Assembly (NCBI RefSeq): GCF_030651835.1
Contig: NZ_JAUSBX010000147.1
Coordinates: 1-51,751, forward strand
Reading direction: 5' to 3'
Source: Methylicorpusculum sp.
GTDB taxonomy: Bacteria > Pseudomonadota > Gammaproteobacteria > Methylococcales > Methylomonadaceae
Length of the DNA: 51,751 nucleotides
How positions within the stretch are numbered: the stretch's first letter is position 1; every line of letters starts with the position of its first letter. Positions 17,715-26,720 of this stretch are shown here, in pieces. Under the pieces are notes generated by a model. That model ran no database searches. It saw nothing but the letters and a program-made list of their open reading frames with translations, and was not told the DNA's origin. A program made the translations under genes and the position numbers.

Positions 17715-17926
17715 AGCAATTCTCAATTTGAAGGTAAAAAAGGGCTGGGGGAAGTTTTTTGAGGATGTCGGCAGCAGGGCAGATTTTTATTCCGGAAAAA
17801 ATCTGCATTTCCACCCTCCTTGGCGGTCAGATGCTGCTGTCAAGTCCCCATGGAAGGATTTACGGCGTTCTTCAAAAGGATTTTCTCAGCCCAAAATGAC
17901 GCCGAAAAGATCAAACTGAGAATTGC
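17715..17926 (-). repeat. MITE-like repeat of the GCAATTC family, copy F, with insertion
   Basis: The ends AGCAATTCTCAATTTGAAG (17715) and GATCAAACTGAGAATTGCC (17926) are inverted repeats. Apart from about 48 extra bases (near 17782-17830), it aligns end to end with the reverse complement of copy D and looks roughly 80% identical by eye. The extra piece includes a GCAGATTTTT/AAAAATCTGC hairpin. An open frame of 63 codons inside (17728-17919) is an accident of the repeat. This copy occupies most of the gap between the kinase gene and the PAS phosphatase gene. Confidence 0.85.
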
Positions 17927-17933
17927 CGGACTT

Positions 17934-20195
17934 TTATGAGCGTTTGAATACCATGACCGTGATATCGTCATAAAAAAGGTCTGATTGGCAGAAATCTTTG
18001 AGGTGTTGAATTAACGTGTCGACGATAAATCCCGGCTTTTGATCAGCGTATTTTTCGAATAAGGTTTTTAGTCTGTCAATGCCGAATTGTTCCCCGGTCG
18101 GATTTTGGGATTCTGTCAGCCCATCGGTATAGATGAGCAGGCAATCACCGGCACAGAGTGTGATTTTTTTTTCTTCAAAGTTAATATTTTGCCTGATTCC
18201 TATGATCAATCCGTCGGCGTCCAATTCTTTACAGCTAAAGTTACATTTTTGGTAGAGCAGGGGCGGTGGGTGTCCGGCATTGGCGTAACTGAGGGTTTGC
18301 GTTGTGGTGTAATACTGAAGGTAAAAGAGCGTAATAAAATGATCGGCGTTATAAAGATCCTCATAAAGAAAATTATTCAGCACGTCCAAGGTTTGAGCGG
18401 GTGAGCCTAACCAGGTGGCCTGGGTTCTAATGGCGCTGCGTGCAGCAACCATCAGAAGGGCAGGTCCTACCGCATGCCCGGAAACATCGGCAATCACCAT
18501 GTCCAGATGCTGCTCGTCGCGGTAAAAATAGTCGAAATAATCACCGCCTATCTGGGTTGCAGGAAGGCAAAAACCAGTCACTTCGAAATAGGGTGAAATG
18601 ATTGGTTTGGCTGGAAACAAGGACGTTTGAATTTGCTGGGCAATTTTCATTTCGTTTTGCGCGATGGCCAGATTGACCTGCGCTTCTCGAATTTGCCTTT
18701 CAGCGGCTTTTCGGCTGCTGATGTCGTGCACAAAGCCGCTGAATTCATAGGCATTGCCGATTTTTAGCGGTGCAATACTCAATTCAACAGGAAACTCGGT
18801 GCCGTTTCTTCTCAACGCGATTTGCTCGGTTAGCTGATCGATAACACGGCTGCTCCCTGTGATAAGAAAATGGCTGAGTTCTTGATGAACAAGTTTCCTA
18901 AATCGTTCGGGTACTATGAGCTCGGCCATATTGCGACCAATCGCTTCCTGGCGCGTCCAGCCAAACATTTTTTCAGCGCGCTGATTCCAGTCAGTAATGA
19001 TGCCGTAAGAATCCATGATGATGATTGCATTCAACGTAGTTTCAATGATCAGTCGCGTGCGTTTCTCGCTTTCGATCAGAGCATCTTCGTAATGCTTTCT
19101 TGCGGTAATGTCACGATCCACACCGCGCCACTTCAGCAGCTTGCCCTGTGCATCTATGATAGGAAGGCCGGTTGATTCGGCGATCACGAGGCGGCCTTCT
19201 TTGTGGCGGTAATGGTTGGTCAGCGCATAAAAGGCATTTTGGACTGAGGAGTAAGGTTGAAAATCGGTTTTATCCTGGGCCGTAAGAAGCTCGGTATAGT
19301 GTTTTCCTATAATCTCTTCGGGTTTGTAACCCAAAATTGTTTTTACCGCGTTACTGCAGTAAATATAGTATCCGCCTGGGTCTTGCTCCCATAACCATTC
19401 CCCGGTCATTTCGGCCATTTGTCTAAAGCGTTGTTCGCTTTCCTGAAGGGCGGCTTCAACTTGTTTGCGTTCAGTAATGTCCTCTTCTACCGCTAATAAA
19501 TGGGTAATTTCGCCGCGGCTGTTTTTAATCGCACTGATGCTCTCAAATGCCCAATAATCTTCACCGTTTTTGCGCTGATTTTTTATCTCTCCCCGCCATT
19601 CTCCCTGTTTGAGCAGTTCCTGCCACATTTTCAGGTATTGTTCGTCAGAAGTGCCACCGGACTGAAGTATTCTGGGATTATGGCCTAACAGTTCCTCGTG
19701 ACTGTATCCGGTCATGGAGCAGAATTTAGGATTGATATATTCAATCCGGCCGCTGGGATCGGTTATCACCACGGCGCTGGCGCTCTGTTCGACTGCGGCA
19801 TGCATCAGCAGCAATTTTCTTTCCTGTTGCTTGGATGCACTGAGATCCTGGATTAAAACAGCAATAGTGGGCGTCTCATTTTTGGCGGGATCGGTCAGTT
19901 TGCCGAGTGAAATCATGACGGGGAAAATCTGATTCTCACGATTGATCAATTCGGCTTGAAAATTGGCCGCAGGATGGTCGCTATCCAATTGTGCCAGCGC
20001 ATTTTGCCAAAGTTCTGCCGGGCAATGGGGCGACAATATAACATTGAGAGGTTGATTGATCAGATCGTGCTGTGCATAACCGAACAGGTCGCAAGCACTG
20101 CGGTTGAGCTCTTTGATCACCAGTAACAAGGGGTTAGCCTGTTTTATCTCTGCAATCAAAATGCTGAATGTTAAGCCGTCAATGAAAGGTTGCAT
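17934..20195 (-). CDS. Four-PAS SpoIIE-type (PP2C-like) Ser/Thr phosphatase
   Basis: The 753-residue cytoplasmic protein has four PAS units. They lie at roughly 5-110 (NRSACDLFGYAQHDLINQPL), 125-245 (VITDPSGRIEYINPKFCSMT), 255-370 (WLWEQDPGGYYIYCSNAVKT) and 380-500 (IIIMDSYGIITDWNQRAEKM), each followed by the PAC-type DITERK/DITARK/DISSRK. A short helix then leads into a SpoIIE/RsbU phosphatase domain (about 520-752) with QIGGDYFDYF, MVIADVSGHAVGPALLM and DDITVMV, which hold the metal-binding Asp residues. Such proteins dephosphorylate anti-sigma antagonists or other phosphoproteins in response to signals. No STAS or anti-sigma gene is adjacent. The kinase gene downstream is a possible functional partner. 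Confidence 0.92.
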   Translation of the reverse strand: MQPFIDGLTFSILIAEIKQANPLLLVIKELNRSACDLFGYAQHDLINQPLNVILSPHCPAELWQNALAQLDSDHPAANFQAELINRENQIFPVMISLGKLTDPAKNETPTIAVLIQDLSASKQQERKLLLMHAAVEQSASAVVITDPSGRIEYINPKFCSMTGYSHEELLGHNPRILQSGGTSDEQYLKMWQELLKQGEWRGEIKNQRKNGEDYWAFESISAIKNSRGEITHLLAVEEDITERKQVEAALQESEQRFRQMAEMTGEWLWEQDPGGYYIYCSNAVKTILGYKPEEIIGKHYTELLTAQDKTDFQPYSSVQNAFYALTNHYRHKEGRLVIAESTGLPIIDAQGKLLKWRGVDRDITARKHYEDALIESEKRTRLIIETTLNAIIIMDSYGIITDWNQRAEKMFGWTRQEAIGRNMAELIVPERFRKLVHQELSHFLITGSSRVIDQLTEQIALRRNGTEFPVELSIAPLKIGNAYEFSGFVHDISSRKAAERQIREAQVNLAIAQNEMKIAQQIQTSLFPAKPIISPYFEVTGFCLPATQIGGDYFDYFYRDEQHLDMVIADVSGHAVGPALLMVAARSAIRTQATWLGSPAQTLDVLNNFLYEDLYNADHFITLFYLQYYTTTQTLSYANAGHPPPLLYQKCNFSCKELDADGLIIGIRQNINFEEKKITLCAGDCLLIYTDGLTESQNPTGEQFGIDRLKTLFEKYADQKPGFIVDTLIQHLKDFCQSDLFYDDITVMVFKRS

Positions 20196-20399
20196 AGGTT
20201 TTGATTTTTATGGTTCAGTCGAGTTACCGGAAAGTTTTATGCATCAAATGCTGACCAAACTTCAGTAGTCAATTTATACCGTATATTTTTATTGTAAAGA
20301 AACCCGTTATCAGGAATGTGAGTCATCCATCATTAAAAGAGCCGGCCGTGGTTCGCCGGGATCTTGCTATTGTAAGCCGGTCTCCTCGCCATTGTTTCA

Positions 20400-20427
20400 T
20401 TGTCTGCTTGTTTTTAAAGCGTATAAT
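20400..20427 (+). promoter_or_regulatory. Candidate promoter of the trkA-trkH operon
   Basis: TTGTCT (20400-20405) is followed after 16 bp by TATAAT (20422-20427), 84 bases before the trkA ATG. The remainder of the 315-bp divergent gap between the PAS phosphatase gene and trkA (20196-20510) shows no gene or repeat that I can identify. Confidence 0.5.
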
Positions 20428-20510
20428 TCCCGGCCATTATTAGTCCTGTCCGTTGCCATTGCTCATGAGAATGCCGGAGCAGGTGATATTGGCGTTATTT
20501 TGGTGTGTTT

Positions 20511-21164
20511 ATGGCTCAATATGCGGTGATCGGTTTAGGTAGATTTGGCACTACGCTAGGGTTGCAATTAGTCAAAATGAATCACGATGTCATGGGTGTC
20601 GATTCTGACAGAAAAGTGGTTGAGTCGTTATCCAGTTTGCTCACGCTCACGGCTATAGCCGATGTCACCGATGAAAATGCGCTACTTGAACTGGGTTTGA
20701 CCGATTACGATGCAGTTATTGTCGCGATTGGAGAGAATCTGCAGGCCAGTTTGCTGTGTGTCGTCCATTTAAAGAATCTTGGAATAGAAAATCTTTGGGT
20801 CAAGGCCACTTCCGCTTCACATCATTTAATTTTAAATCGATTGGGGGTAACGCGCATTGTTCATCCGGAAGAAGAGATGGGCAAAAGAACGGCTCAGGCG
20901 CTTTCTTACCCTATGATCAGAGAATATATGGCTCTGGGTAACAAGCAGTATATTGTTGAAGTGCCCGTTGTTGAGCGGTTGGCGGGTAAGGCGCTGGTGG
21001 ATTTGTTGACGGATGTGAAAGGCAAGGTGTTTGGGCTTCTGATCAAGCGGCGTGAGCAATTATTTCCCTGTCCGCATGAGCAATTCGTCATTGAGGCAAA
21101 TGATATTCTGATTTTGGCCGGAGATCGTTTGTCTTTGACGAAGCTGGCTCCACAATTGATATAA
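20511..21164 (+). CDS. TrkA/KtrA-type potassium channel regulatory subunit
   Basis: The 217-residue protein has a Rossmann RCK_N domain (GLGRFG at residues 8-13, acidic D at the end of strand 2 in VMGVDSD) for NAD(H) or ATP, and a C-terminal RCK_C domain (about 135-215). One RCK_N/RCK_C pair is the KtrA form, unlike the doubled enterobacterial TrkA. It gates the membrane subunit encoded next. The frame allows a GTG at 20505, but the ATG at 20511 gives the usual MAQYAVIGLG start. The gap to trkH is three bases, so they form an operon. Confidence 0.9.
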   Translation: MAQYAVIGLGRFGTTLGLQLVKMNHDVMGVDSDRKVVESLSSLLTLTAIADVTDENALLELGLTDYDAVIVAIGENLQASLLCVVHLKNLGIENLWVKATSASHHLILNRLGVTRIVHPEEEMGKRTAQALSYPMIREYMALGNKQYIVEVPVVERLAGKALVDLLTDVKGKVFGLLIKRREQLFPCPHEQFVIEANDILILAGDRLSLTKLAPQLI

Positions 21165-21167
21165 GCG

Positions 21168-22538
21168 ATGACTCAACTGCCGCGGTTGTGGGGTTCATTA
21201 GTGCAAAAAAAAGCGCAGTTCCGACATCTTTTGATCAATGCCAGTCCACCCGCCATATTGATGATGGGTTATTTGATGCTTATCTTATTCGGTGCCGGAT
21301 TGCTGAAATTGGAGATCGCGACAGCGTCATCGATTACCTGGCTTGATGCCATTTTTACAGCGACATCGGCTGTAACGGTAACGGGCCTGGTTGTGTTGGA
21401 TACCGGTACCGGGTTTTCAGTTTTCGGCCAGGTTGTCATTGCGGTGTTGATTCAGGCCGGCGGTTTGGGGTTTATGACCTTTTCAATTCTTACGTTATTG
21501 AATCTGGGCAAACGATTGGGTGTGAGGCATCAGTTAGTGGCTTTGGAAGCCTTGAATCAAACCAGCTTCAACAGTATTAAAGATGTATCCAAAGCGGTGA
21601 TTGTCTTCTCTTTGGCTATAGAGGCTATTGGTTTTTTACTTTTAATGCTGTGCTGGCTTGATGAATACAGCCTTTCGCAAGCGGCTTATCATGCTTTTTT
21701 TTATACGATTTCAGCGTTTAATAATGCGGGATTTGCTTTGTCTGCTGATGGTTTGACCGCCTATCAGGGAGACATTCCTGTTAATCTCATCATCACTGCA
21801 CTTTTTATCATCGGCGGCATCGGGTTTGTCGTGTTGCAGGATGTCTGGAAAAAGCGCAGCTGGAAGAAACTTCAGGTTTATACCAAAGTGATGATCAGCA
21901 GCACGGTGATGCTTAATTTACTGGCATGGCTGCTGGTGTGGCTGTTTGAACGAAAGAATCCTGCTACCATCGGAGGTTTTTCTTTATCCGATCAGTTAAC
22001 CGCCTCCTGGTTTCAGGCAGTGACGCCCAGGACTGCGGGGTTCAATACCTTGCCTATAGAATCATTGACGGATTCCACATCTTTGCTCATGCTTATTTTG
22101 ATGTTTATCGGCGGTGGTTCTTTAAGTACTGCCAGCGGCATAAAGTTAGGCACTTTCGTCGTGCTGTTAATCACGACGTATGCATTTTTAATGCGGCATG
22201 ATGAAGTCACGATCTTGCGCCGCTCAATTCCGCTGAATTTGATCATGAAGTCCTTTGCGGTAACCGTCATTTCAATGATGCTCGTGCTGCTGGGCTCGCT
22301 TATGTTATCGGTTATCCAGGCAGCGCCGCTTTTGGATATTTTATTTGAAGTGGTGTCGGCATTAGGCACCGTAGGTTTGTCCAGAGGCTTGACCGGCGAT
22401 TTAACTAATGCCGGTCAATTGTTGATTATGTTGCTCATGTTTGTAGGACGTCTTGGGCCATTGACGGTAGCTTATGTTATTGCTATACCCAAGCAACGCC
22501 GGATTAAGTATCCGTCTATCGACATTCAGATCGGTTAG
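21168..22538 (+). CDS. TrkH/KtrB-type potassium uptake membrane subunit
   Basis: The 456-residue inner membrane protein has the four repeated M1-P-M2 units of the Trk/Ktr/HKT superfamily. Filter-like segments are visible in TSAVTVTGLVVLDTG (about 65-80), SAFNNAGFALS (about 184-194), TPRTAGFNTLP (about 286-296) and SALGTVGLSRGLTG (about 397-410). Each has a central Gly for K+ coordination. With the preceding RCK protein it forms a K+ (often Na+-coupled) uptake system. The stop is followed within 40 bp by palindromic repeats. Confidence 0.92.
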   Translation: MTQLPRLWGSLVQKKAQFRHLLINASPPAILMMGYLMLILFGAGLLKLEIATASSITWLDAIFTATSAVTVTGLVVLDTGTGFSVFGQVVIAVLIQAGGLGFMTFSILTLLNLGKRLGVRHQLVALEALNQTSFNSIKDVSKAVIVFSLAIEAIGFLLLMLCWLDEYSLSQAAYHAFFYTISAFNNAGFALSADGLTAYQGDIPVNLIITALFIIGGIGFVVLQDVWKKRSWKKLQVYTKVMISSTVMLNLLAWLLVWLFERKNPATIGGFSLSDQLTASWFQAVTPRTAGFNTLPIESLTDSTSLLMLILMFIGGGSLSTASGIKLGTFVVLLITTYAFLMRHDEVTILRRSIPLNLIMKSFAVTVISMMLVLLGSLMLSVIQAAPLLDILFEVVSALGTVGLSRGLTGDLTNAGQLLIMLLMFVGRLGPLTVAYVIAIPKQRRIKYPSIDIQIG

Positions 22539-22575
22539 CAACTAGCATGAAACAACTTCTTCAAAGACTGGAAGG

Positions 22576-22674
22576 GGTTCGGTGGCTCGATTGACAGGTA
22601 TCGGCTTCAGGGATTGACGCTGTCAAGCTTACACGGACGTATTCACGGCGTCCTGTCAGACGAGCCACCGAACC
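22576..22674 (-). repeat. 99-bp palindromic repeat downstream of trkH
   Basis: A 23-bp inverted repeat with two mismatches (22576-22598, GGTTCGGTGGCTCG and on; 22652-22674) encloses 53 bases. Outside it AACTTCTTCAAAGACTG and CAGTCAAGCTTGTGGAAGTT are also roughly complementary, so the palindrome may span about 22553-22699. The interior, read on the minus strand, has GGACGCCGTGAATACGTCC and TCAATCCCTGAAGCC, the core seen in the other families. It may also serve as a 3' hairpin for the trk operon. Confidence 0.8.
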
Positions 22675-22749
22675 TCACAAACAGTCAAGCTTGTGGAAGT
22701 TACTTTATGCTTATTCCTTAGTTGCTACACATTAATTGAAAACGTTAAA

Positions 22750-22850
22750 ACTCGCCCGCTTGTAATAGAGGGTGTCGGTGATTGAATGAAAAGGTTTCTG
22801 CAACAGGGATGGTTTCATGCGTTCTTAGAAATCAAGCGCCTACATCCAAT
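22750..22850 (-). repeat. 121-bp family repeat, copy B with a 20-bp internal deletion
   Basis: Read on the minus strand this copy follows the 121-bp repeat from its ATTGGATGTAGG end to CAAGCGGGCGAGT, but is 101 bp long. The missing 20 bases lie between the two ACATCC-like words of the full-length copy at 51617-51737, as expected from slippage between short direct repeats. Together with the 99-bp palindrome at 22576-22674 it accounts for most of the 369-bp gap between trkH and gloA. Confidence 0.85.
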
Positions 22851-22907
22851 AAAATGGTAGGCGTGAGCAGATGCTGAAAACGATAACTTTGCAAATGAGA
22901 GGTCAGT

Positions 22908-23351
22908 ATGATGCGTTACTTACATACCATGGTCAGGGTTCGCAATTTGGATGAATCCCTGGACTTTTATTGCAACAAACTCGGGATGCAGGAAATTAAC
23001 CGTATGGAAAGCGAGCAAGGCCGTTTTACGTTGGTTTATCTGGCCGCTCCTCTGGATGCCGACCCAGCTAAGCGGTATGAGGCGCCTTTGTTGGAGCTTA
23101 CCTATAATTGGGATACCGAAGACTATACCGGCGGCAGAAATTTTGGGCATATAGCGTTTGAAGTCGACGATATTTATGCAACCTGCCAACAGCTGATGGA
23201 TAAAGGTGTATTGATCAGCCGTCCGCCCAGAGATGGCCACATGGCATTTATCCGGTCGCCGGATCAGATTTCCATTGAATTTTTACAAAAAGGTTCGTCG
23301 CTGAAACCTGCAGAGCCCTGGGATTCTATGCCTAACACCGGGGTTTGGTGA
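22908..23351 (+). CDS. gloA: Lactoylglutathione lyase (glyoxalase I)
   Basis: The enzyme turns the methylglyoxal-glutathione adduct into S-lactoylglutathione. The 147-residue protein has the two VOC half-domains and all four metal ligands: H6, E63 (LLELTYNW), H81 (FGHIAFEVDD) and E124 (ISIEFLQ). It is slightly longer than Escherichia coli GloA (135) through its C-terminal tail. The start has AGAGGT seven bases upstream of ATGATG. It is a single gene set between palindromic repeats on both sides. Confidence 0.9.
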   Translation: MMRYLHTMVRVRNLDESLDFYCNKLGMQEINRMESEQGRFTLVYLAAPLDADPAKRYEAPLLELTYNWDTEDYTGGRNFGHIAFEVDDIYATCQQLMDKGVLISRPPRDGHMAFIRSPDQISIEFLQKGSSLKPAEPWDSMPNTGVW

Positions 23352-23379
23352 GGCATTGAACGTAGACATACCCATCGTA

Positions 23380-23515
23380 TATCGAAATTCGGCACCGGGG
23401 TGCCCGTCAAAGGACGCCGTAAATACATCCCTATAGGCTCTATGCCAGCATCCATGCTGGCAAAGCCTTTGCCGAACAACCCGTTGCCTCCTTAGGCACT
23501 GTCGAAATTTGAAGT
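23380..23515 (+). repeat. Palindromic repeat between gloA and the ASCH gene
   Basis: The central part, 23412-23467, has the core GGACGCCGTAAATACATCC followed by an 8-bp perfect hairpin GCCAGCAT/ATGCTGGC (23444-23461) and AAAGCC. The arms TCGAAATTCGGCACC (from 23382) and GGCACTGTCGAAATTTGAA (to about 23514) are loosely complementary. A GCACC/GGTGC hairpin lies at 23392-23403. The arms differ from the other families, so I treat it as a single copy of a separate type sharing the core. Confidence 0.7.
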
Positions 23516-23628
23516 GCGAAAGGTATAATAATAAATTTTGATCAGAGTTCATGCTGTGACTAAAAGCTGTTTAAACTGATCCATTCTTCCTCTTTTCTTA
23601 CTTTTTAAAAGGTTAAATAAGCTTATTT

Positions 23629-23958
23629 ATGTCTGACTTACCCCAAAAAACCTGCTCTATCGATAACCTGATACGTCACGAAAAACTGGTTGCTGCCGCC
23701 AAGGCGGGTTTGAAAACTCAGCAGCGCCGAAATGGCGTTTATGGCTGGCCGGGAGAAAGCTTTGAGTTGCAAGGCACCGAGTTTGTAGTGACCGGTTTAC
23801 AAAGGGAAAAATTGGGAGACATGACGGATGAACATGCCAAAGCAGAAGGTTATCCGAGTCTGGAAAGTTACCGGGATTTGATCTTAAGAATGCATCCTGG
23901 AATGAGCTGGGATCCGGAAAGTTTGGTTTGGGCGCACTATTTCGAAATCAAGGCCTGA
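23629..23958 (+). CDS. ASCH-domain protein
   Basis: The 109-residue protein resembles small ASCH-domain proteins, a PUA-like beta-barrel fold thought to bind RNA or nucleotides. The pattern is an N-terminal helix with IRHEKLVAAAKAGLKTQQRR, then FELQGTEFVVTGLQREKLGDMTDEHAKAEGY, then a C-terminal WDPESLVWAHYFEI strand. ASCH proteins include RNA-binding and N4-acetylcytidine hydrolase members, and which applies is unknown. It is followed after 12 bases by the GIY-YIG gene, and a TruC-like synthase follows that, so three nucleic-acid proteins seem to share an operon. Confidence 0.8.
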   Translation: MSDLPQKTCSIDNLIRHEKLVAAAKAGLKTQQRRNGVYGWPGESFELQGTEFVVTGLQREKLGDMTDEHAKAEGYPSLESYRDLILRMHPGMSWDPESLVWAHYFEIKA

Positions 23959-23970
23959 TTTTAAAGTGAC

Positions 23971-24246
23971 ATGATGGCTTGGCAGGTCTATATCATCCAC
24001 TGTAGCGATGATTCCTTCTACACCGGTTGCACTAATGATGTGGAAAGGCGTTATCGCCAGCATGCAGAAGGGCAGGGGGCCAAATATTTTTTTGGCCGCA
24101 AGCCGGTCCGCTTGATGTATCTGGAAACGCTGGCCGATCGAAGAGCAGCCTGCAAACGCGAAGCCATGCTGAAAAAACTTAAAAGAGCGGAAAAACTGCA
24201 GTTAATCAGCTCTGAAACCAATGAAATGGCGGTTTCGGAGTGTTAG
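23971..24246 (+). CDS. Small GIY-YIG nuclease-like protein
   Basis: The 91-residue protein is a single GIY-YIG domain of the YhbQ/UPF0213 type, with WQVYIIHCSDDSFYTGCTND holding the VYI and YTG pair, the conserved Arg in DVERRYRQH and Glu in KREAMLKKLKRAEK. Such proteins cut or bind DNA; the cellular role is uncertain. It starts with ATGATG, so either Met is possible. Its end overlaps the GTG start of the pseudouridine synthase gene. Confidence 0.88.
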   Translation: MMAWQVYIIHCSDDSFYTGCTNDVERRYRQHAEGQGAKYFFGRKPVRLMYLETLADRRAACKREAMLKKLKRAEKLQLISSETNEMAVSEC

Positions 24247-24962
24247 AAATACTGTATCAGGATGACTATCTGGTCGCTATCAACAAACCGGCAGGCTTGC
24301 TGGTGCATCGATCCAATATAGACCGTCATGAAACCCGGTTTGCTGTGCAATTGCTGCGTGATCAAATCGGTCGCCATGTTTTTCCGGTGCACAGATTGGA
24401 TAAACCCACATCAGGGATTCTGCTCTTTGCTTTAAATGCCGATGTTGCTCGGCAAATGATGGCGGTTTTCGTCAATGGACATGTGCGCAAGCGTTACCAG
24501 GCTATTGTCAGAGGGTTTGTCGAGCTAAAAGGCAGTATCGATTATCCGTTACAGGAGACGCTTGATCGAATGAGCGATAGGAACGCCGCAGAAGATAAAC
24601 CGGCACAGGCTGCATTGACGCATTTTAAATGTCTGGCAAGAGCGGAGATGCCTTTTGTAACAAAACGCCATTCAACCTGCCGTTATTCGCTCGTTGAGCT
24701 GGTGCCTGAAACCGGGCGTAAGCATCAGTTGCGGCGGCATATGAAGCATATCTTTCATCCTATTGTGGGTGATACGACTCACGGTGACGGCAAACAGAAT
24801 GCTTTTTTTAGAACCTATCTGGGGTCTCATCAGCTGTTATTGACGGCAAGCGATCTTCATTTTCCTCACCCTGTGTCAGACGCGCTGGTTTCGATCCATT
24901 CTCCTCCGGATGCTGAATTTGTAAGGGTTATCGAACAATTGAATTGGCAGACGAATGATTGA
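24240..24962 (+). CDS. truC: TruC-like tRNA pseudouridine synthase
   Basis: The 240-residue enzyme is of the RluA/TruC group without an S4 domain. It opens with LEILYQDDYLVAINKPAGLL, and the catalytic Asp is in HRLDKPTSG. The length and N-terminus match TruC, which makes pseudouridine 65 in some tRNAs. The start is GTG at 24240, overlapping the GIY-YIG stop by seven bases, so expression is probably coupled. The exact tRNA target is taken from the family. Confidence 0.85.
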   Translation: MLEILYQDDYLVAINKPAGLLVHRSNIDRHETRFAVQLLRDQIGRHVFPVHRLDKPTSGILLFALNADVARQMMAVFVNGHVRKRYQAIVRGFVELKGSIDYPLQETLDRMSDRNAAEDKPAQAALTHFKCLARAEMPFVTKRHSTCRYSLVELVPETGRKHQLRRHMKHIFHPIVGDTTHGDGKQNAFFRTYLGSHQLLLTASDLHFPHPVSDALVSIHSPPDAEFVRVIEQLNWQTND

Positions 24963-24998
24963 TGCTATTTCGGGCCTGCCGTCTTTCTGGTTTTACGG

Positions 24999-25004
24999 TA
25001 TAAT
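24999..25004 (+). promoter_or_regulatory. Candidate -10 box of argG
   Basis: TATAAT lies 86 bases before the argG ATG at 25091 and just after the truC stop. No good -35 is seen. A start upstream of the in-frame ATG at 25028 would leave about 80 bases of leader. Confidence 0.4.
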
Positions 25005-25090
25005 TTCGCCCCATTAAGTTTCCATTTATGCGGATGTTTATTAGAAACGGACACCGCGATTATTTTTATCGAGCAATACATTGGGGTGTT

Positions 25091-26302
25091 ATGTCGAGTA
25101 TCAAGAAGGTCGTTCTGGCTTATTCCGGAGGTTTGGATACCTCAGTCATTCTGAAATGGCTAAAAGATGTTTACGATTGTGAAGTCGTTACCTTTACAGC
25201 CGATATCGGCCAGGGTGAGGAAGTTGAGCCGGCAAGAGCGAAAGCGCAAGCCATGGGTATAAAGGAGATTTATATTGATGATCTGCGTCAAGAATTTGCG
25301 CGCGATTTCGTATTCCCGATGTTTCGCGCCAATACCGTTTACGAAGGTGAATATCTTTTAGGGACTTCCATTGCAAGACCGCTGATTGCCAAACGGTTGA
25401 TAGAAATCGCCAACGAAACCGGAGCTGAAGCCATTTCTCACGGCGCAACAGGCAAGGGTAATGATCAGGTCCGTTTTGAGTTGGGTGCTTACGCGTTAAG
25501 ACCCGATATTCATGTGATTGCTCCATGGCGTGAGTGGGATTTGACTTCGCGTGAAACCTTGTTGGCTTATGCTGAAAAACACAATATTCCGGTAGAAATG
25601 AAACGAGGTAAAGCTTCGCCTTATTCAATGGATGCCAATTTGTTACATATTTCTTACGAAGGCGGCATTCTCGAAGATCCTTGGGCTGAGCCTGAAGAGT
25701 CGATGTGGCGCTGGAGTGTGGCTCCGGAAGCGGCGCCCGATAAGCCAACCTATCTGGAGTTAACCTATAAACAGGGCGATATCGTCGAAATCGACGGTCA
25801 AGCGTGTTCGGCAGCGGAAGTTCTTGAAAAGCTGAATACCATAGCCGGAGCCAATGGCATAGGTCGTCTGGATATCGTCGAAAATCGTTATGTAGGTATG
25901 AAGTCTCGGGGTTGTTATGAAACGCCGGCCGGTACCGTCATGCTTAAAGCGCATAGAGCCATTGAGTCGCTGACCTTGGACAGAGAAGTAGCTCATCTTA
26001 AAGATGAATTGATGCCGCGTTATGCCAGTTTGATCTATAACGGTTACTGGTGGAGTCCTGAGCGCAAAATGCTGCAGACCATGATTGATGCATCGCAAGT
26101 CAATGTCAATGGCAAGGTCAGGGTCAAGTTGTATAAAGGGAATGTGGTCGTTGTGGGAAGAGCGTCAGATTCCGACAGTCTATTTGATGAGGCTATCGCA
26201 ACGTTTGAGGACGATGCCGGCGCATACAACCAAAAAGATGCGGAAGGATTTATCAAATTAAATGCACTGAGAATGCGCATTGCCGCAAAGAAAAGCCGCT
26301 AA
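25091..26302 (+). CDS. argG: Argininosuccinate synthase
   Basis: This enzyme joins citrulline and aspartate with ATP in the next-to-last step of arginine synthesis. The 403-residue protein has the PP-loop ATPase motif [10 protein letters not shown] at residues 11-20 and the family blocks [13 protein letters not shown] and [11 protein letters not shown]. The frame is open to an ATG at 25028, but the Met at 25091 ([14 protein letters not shown]) fits the family and leaves room for the leader. argA is at 14114, so two arginine genes lie in the window but not in one operon. Confidence 0.96.
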   Translation: MSSIKKVVLAYSGGLDTSVILKWLKDVYDCEVVTFTADIGQGEEVEPARAKAQAMGIKEIYIDDLRQEFARDFVFPMFRANTVYEGEYLLGTSIARPLIAKRLIEIANETGAEAISHGATGKGNDQVRFELGAYALRPDIHVIAPWREWDLTSRETLLAYAEKHNIPVEMKRGKASPYSMDANLLHISYEGGILEDPWAEPEESMWRWSVAPEAAPDKPTYLELTYKQGDIVEIDGQACSAAEVLEKLNTIAGANGIGRLDIVENRYVGMKSRGCYETPAGTVMLKAHRAIESLTLDREVAHLKDELMPRYASLIYNGYWWSPERKMLQTMIDASQVNVNGKVRVKLYKGNVVVVGRASDSDSLFDEAIATFEDDAGAYNQKDAEGFIKLNALRMRIAAKKSR

Positions 26303-26350
26303 TCAGGTTTTTGGTGGTCTGCTTGGCGTGAGGGTTTTTGGTCACGGTTA

Positions 26351-26433
26351 ATCGGGTATACCCGCTTTCAAAGGCTTTAAGCTTGGTGGCAGCTTATGGA
26401 AGCGCTGGCTAGCGCTTCTTGCTTAAACCCGAT
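26351..26433. repeat. Nested palindrome downstream of argG
   Basis: Inside the outer pair ATCGGGT (26351-26357) / ACCCGAT (26427-26433) lies a perfect hairpin GAAGCGCT (26399-26406), loop GGCT, AGCGCTTC (26411-26418). No T run follows, so it is not a classical terminator. The rest of the 418-bp gap (26303-26720) is AT-rich, with a TATAAT at 26463-26468 without a good -35, and I see nothing else in it. Confidence 0.5.
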
Positions 26434-26720
26434 AAAACGCACGACAATTTGATTTAAGCTTGTATAATTGCTATTCGCCGAAAATTGGATGTTTGGTTTT
26501 TGGTTGGAAAAATAATAATTTAAGGATCGGGAATGCATTTAACTTTGTTTTTACCTTGAGACTTCTGATCATTTAAAAGAAGCGCTTGCAGCTGATTTCT
26601 GGGCTGGTTTCGTATTTAAAATGAATAGTAATAAAAAGGTCGGGCAGGGTTTGGGGGGTTCTCGTCTTTGGGGTTGAGTTGCTATCTGCGCTTGTGTTTG
26701 CGTTGAGAGGAAATACATTA

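Noticed and set aside
17728-17919. 63-codon open frame between the kinase and PAS phosphatase genes
   Set aside because: It lies entirely inside repeat copy F, has no ribosome binding site, and the matching part of copy D is not open in the same way.
23283-23552. 89-codon minus-strand frame over the end of gloA and the gap after it
   Set aside because: It overlaps the repeat at 23380-23515 and the end of gloA, and its protein has no recognisable pattern.
26399-26418. GAAGCGCT/AGCGCTTC hairpin as argG terminator
   Set aside because: No T run follows, and it is nested in another palindrome, so I listed it as a repeat instead.
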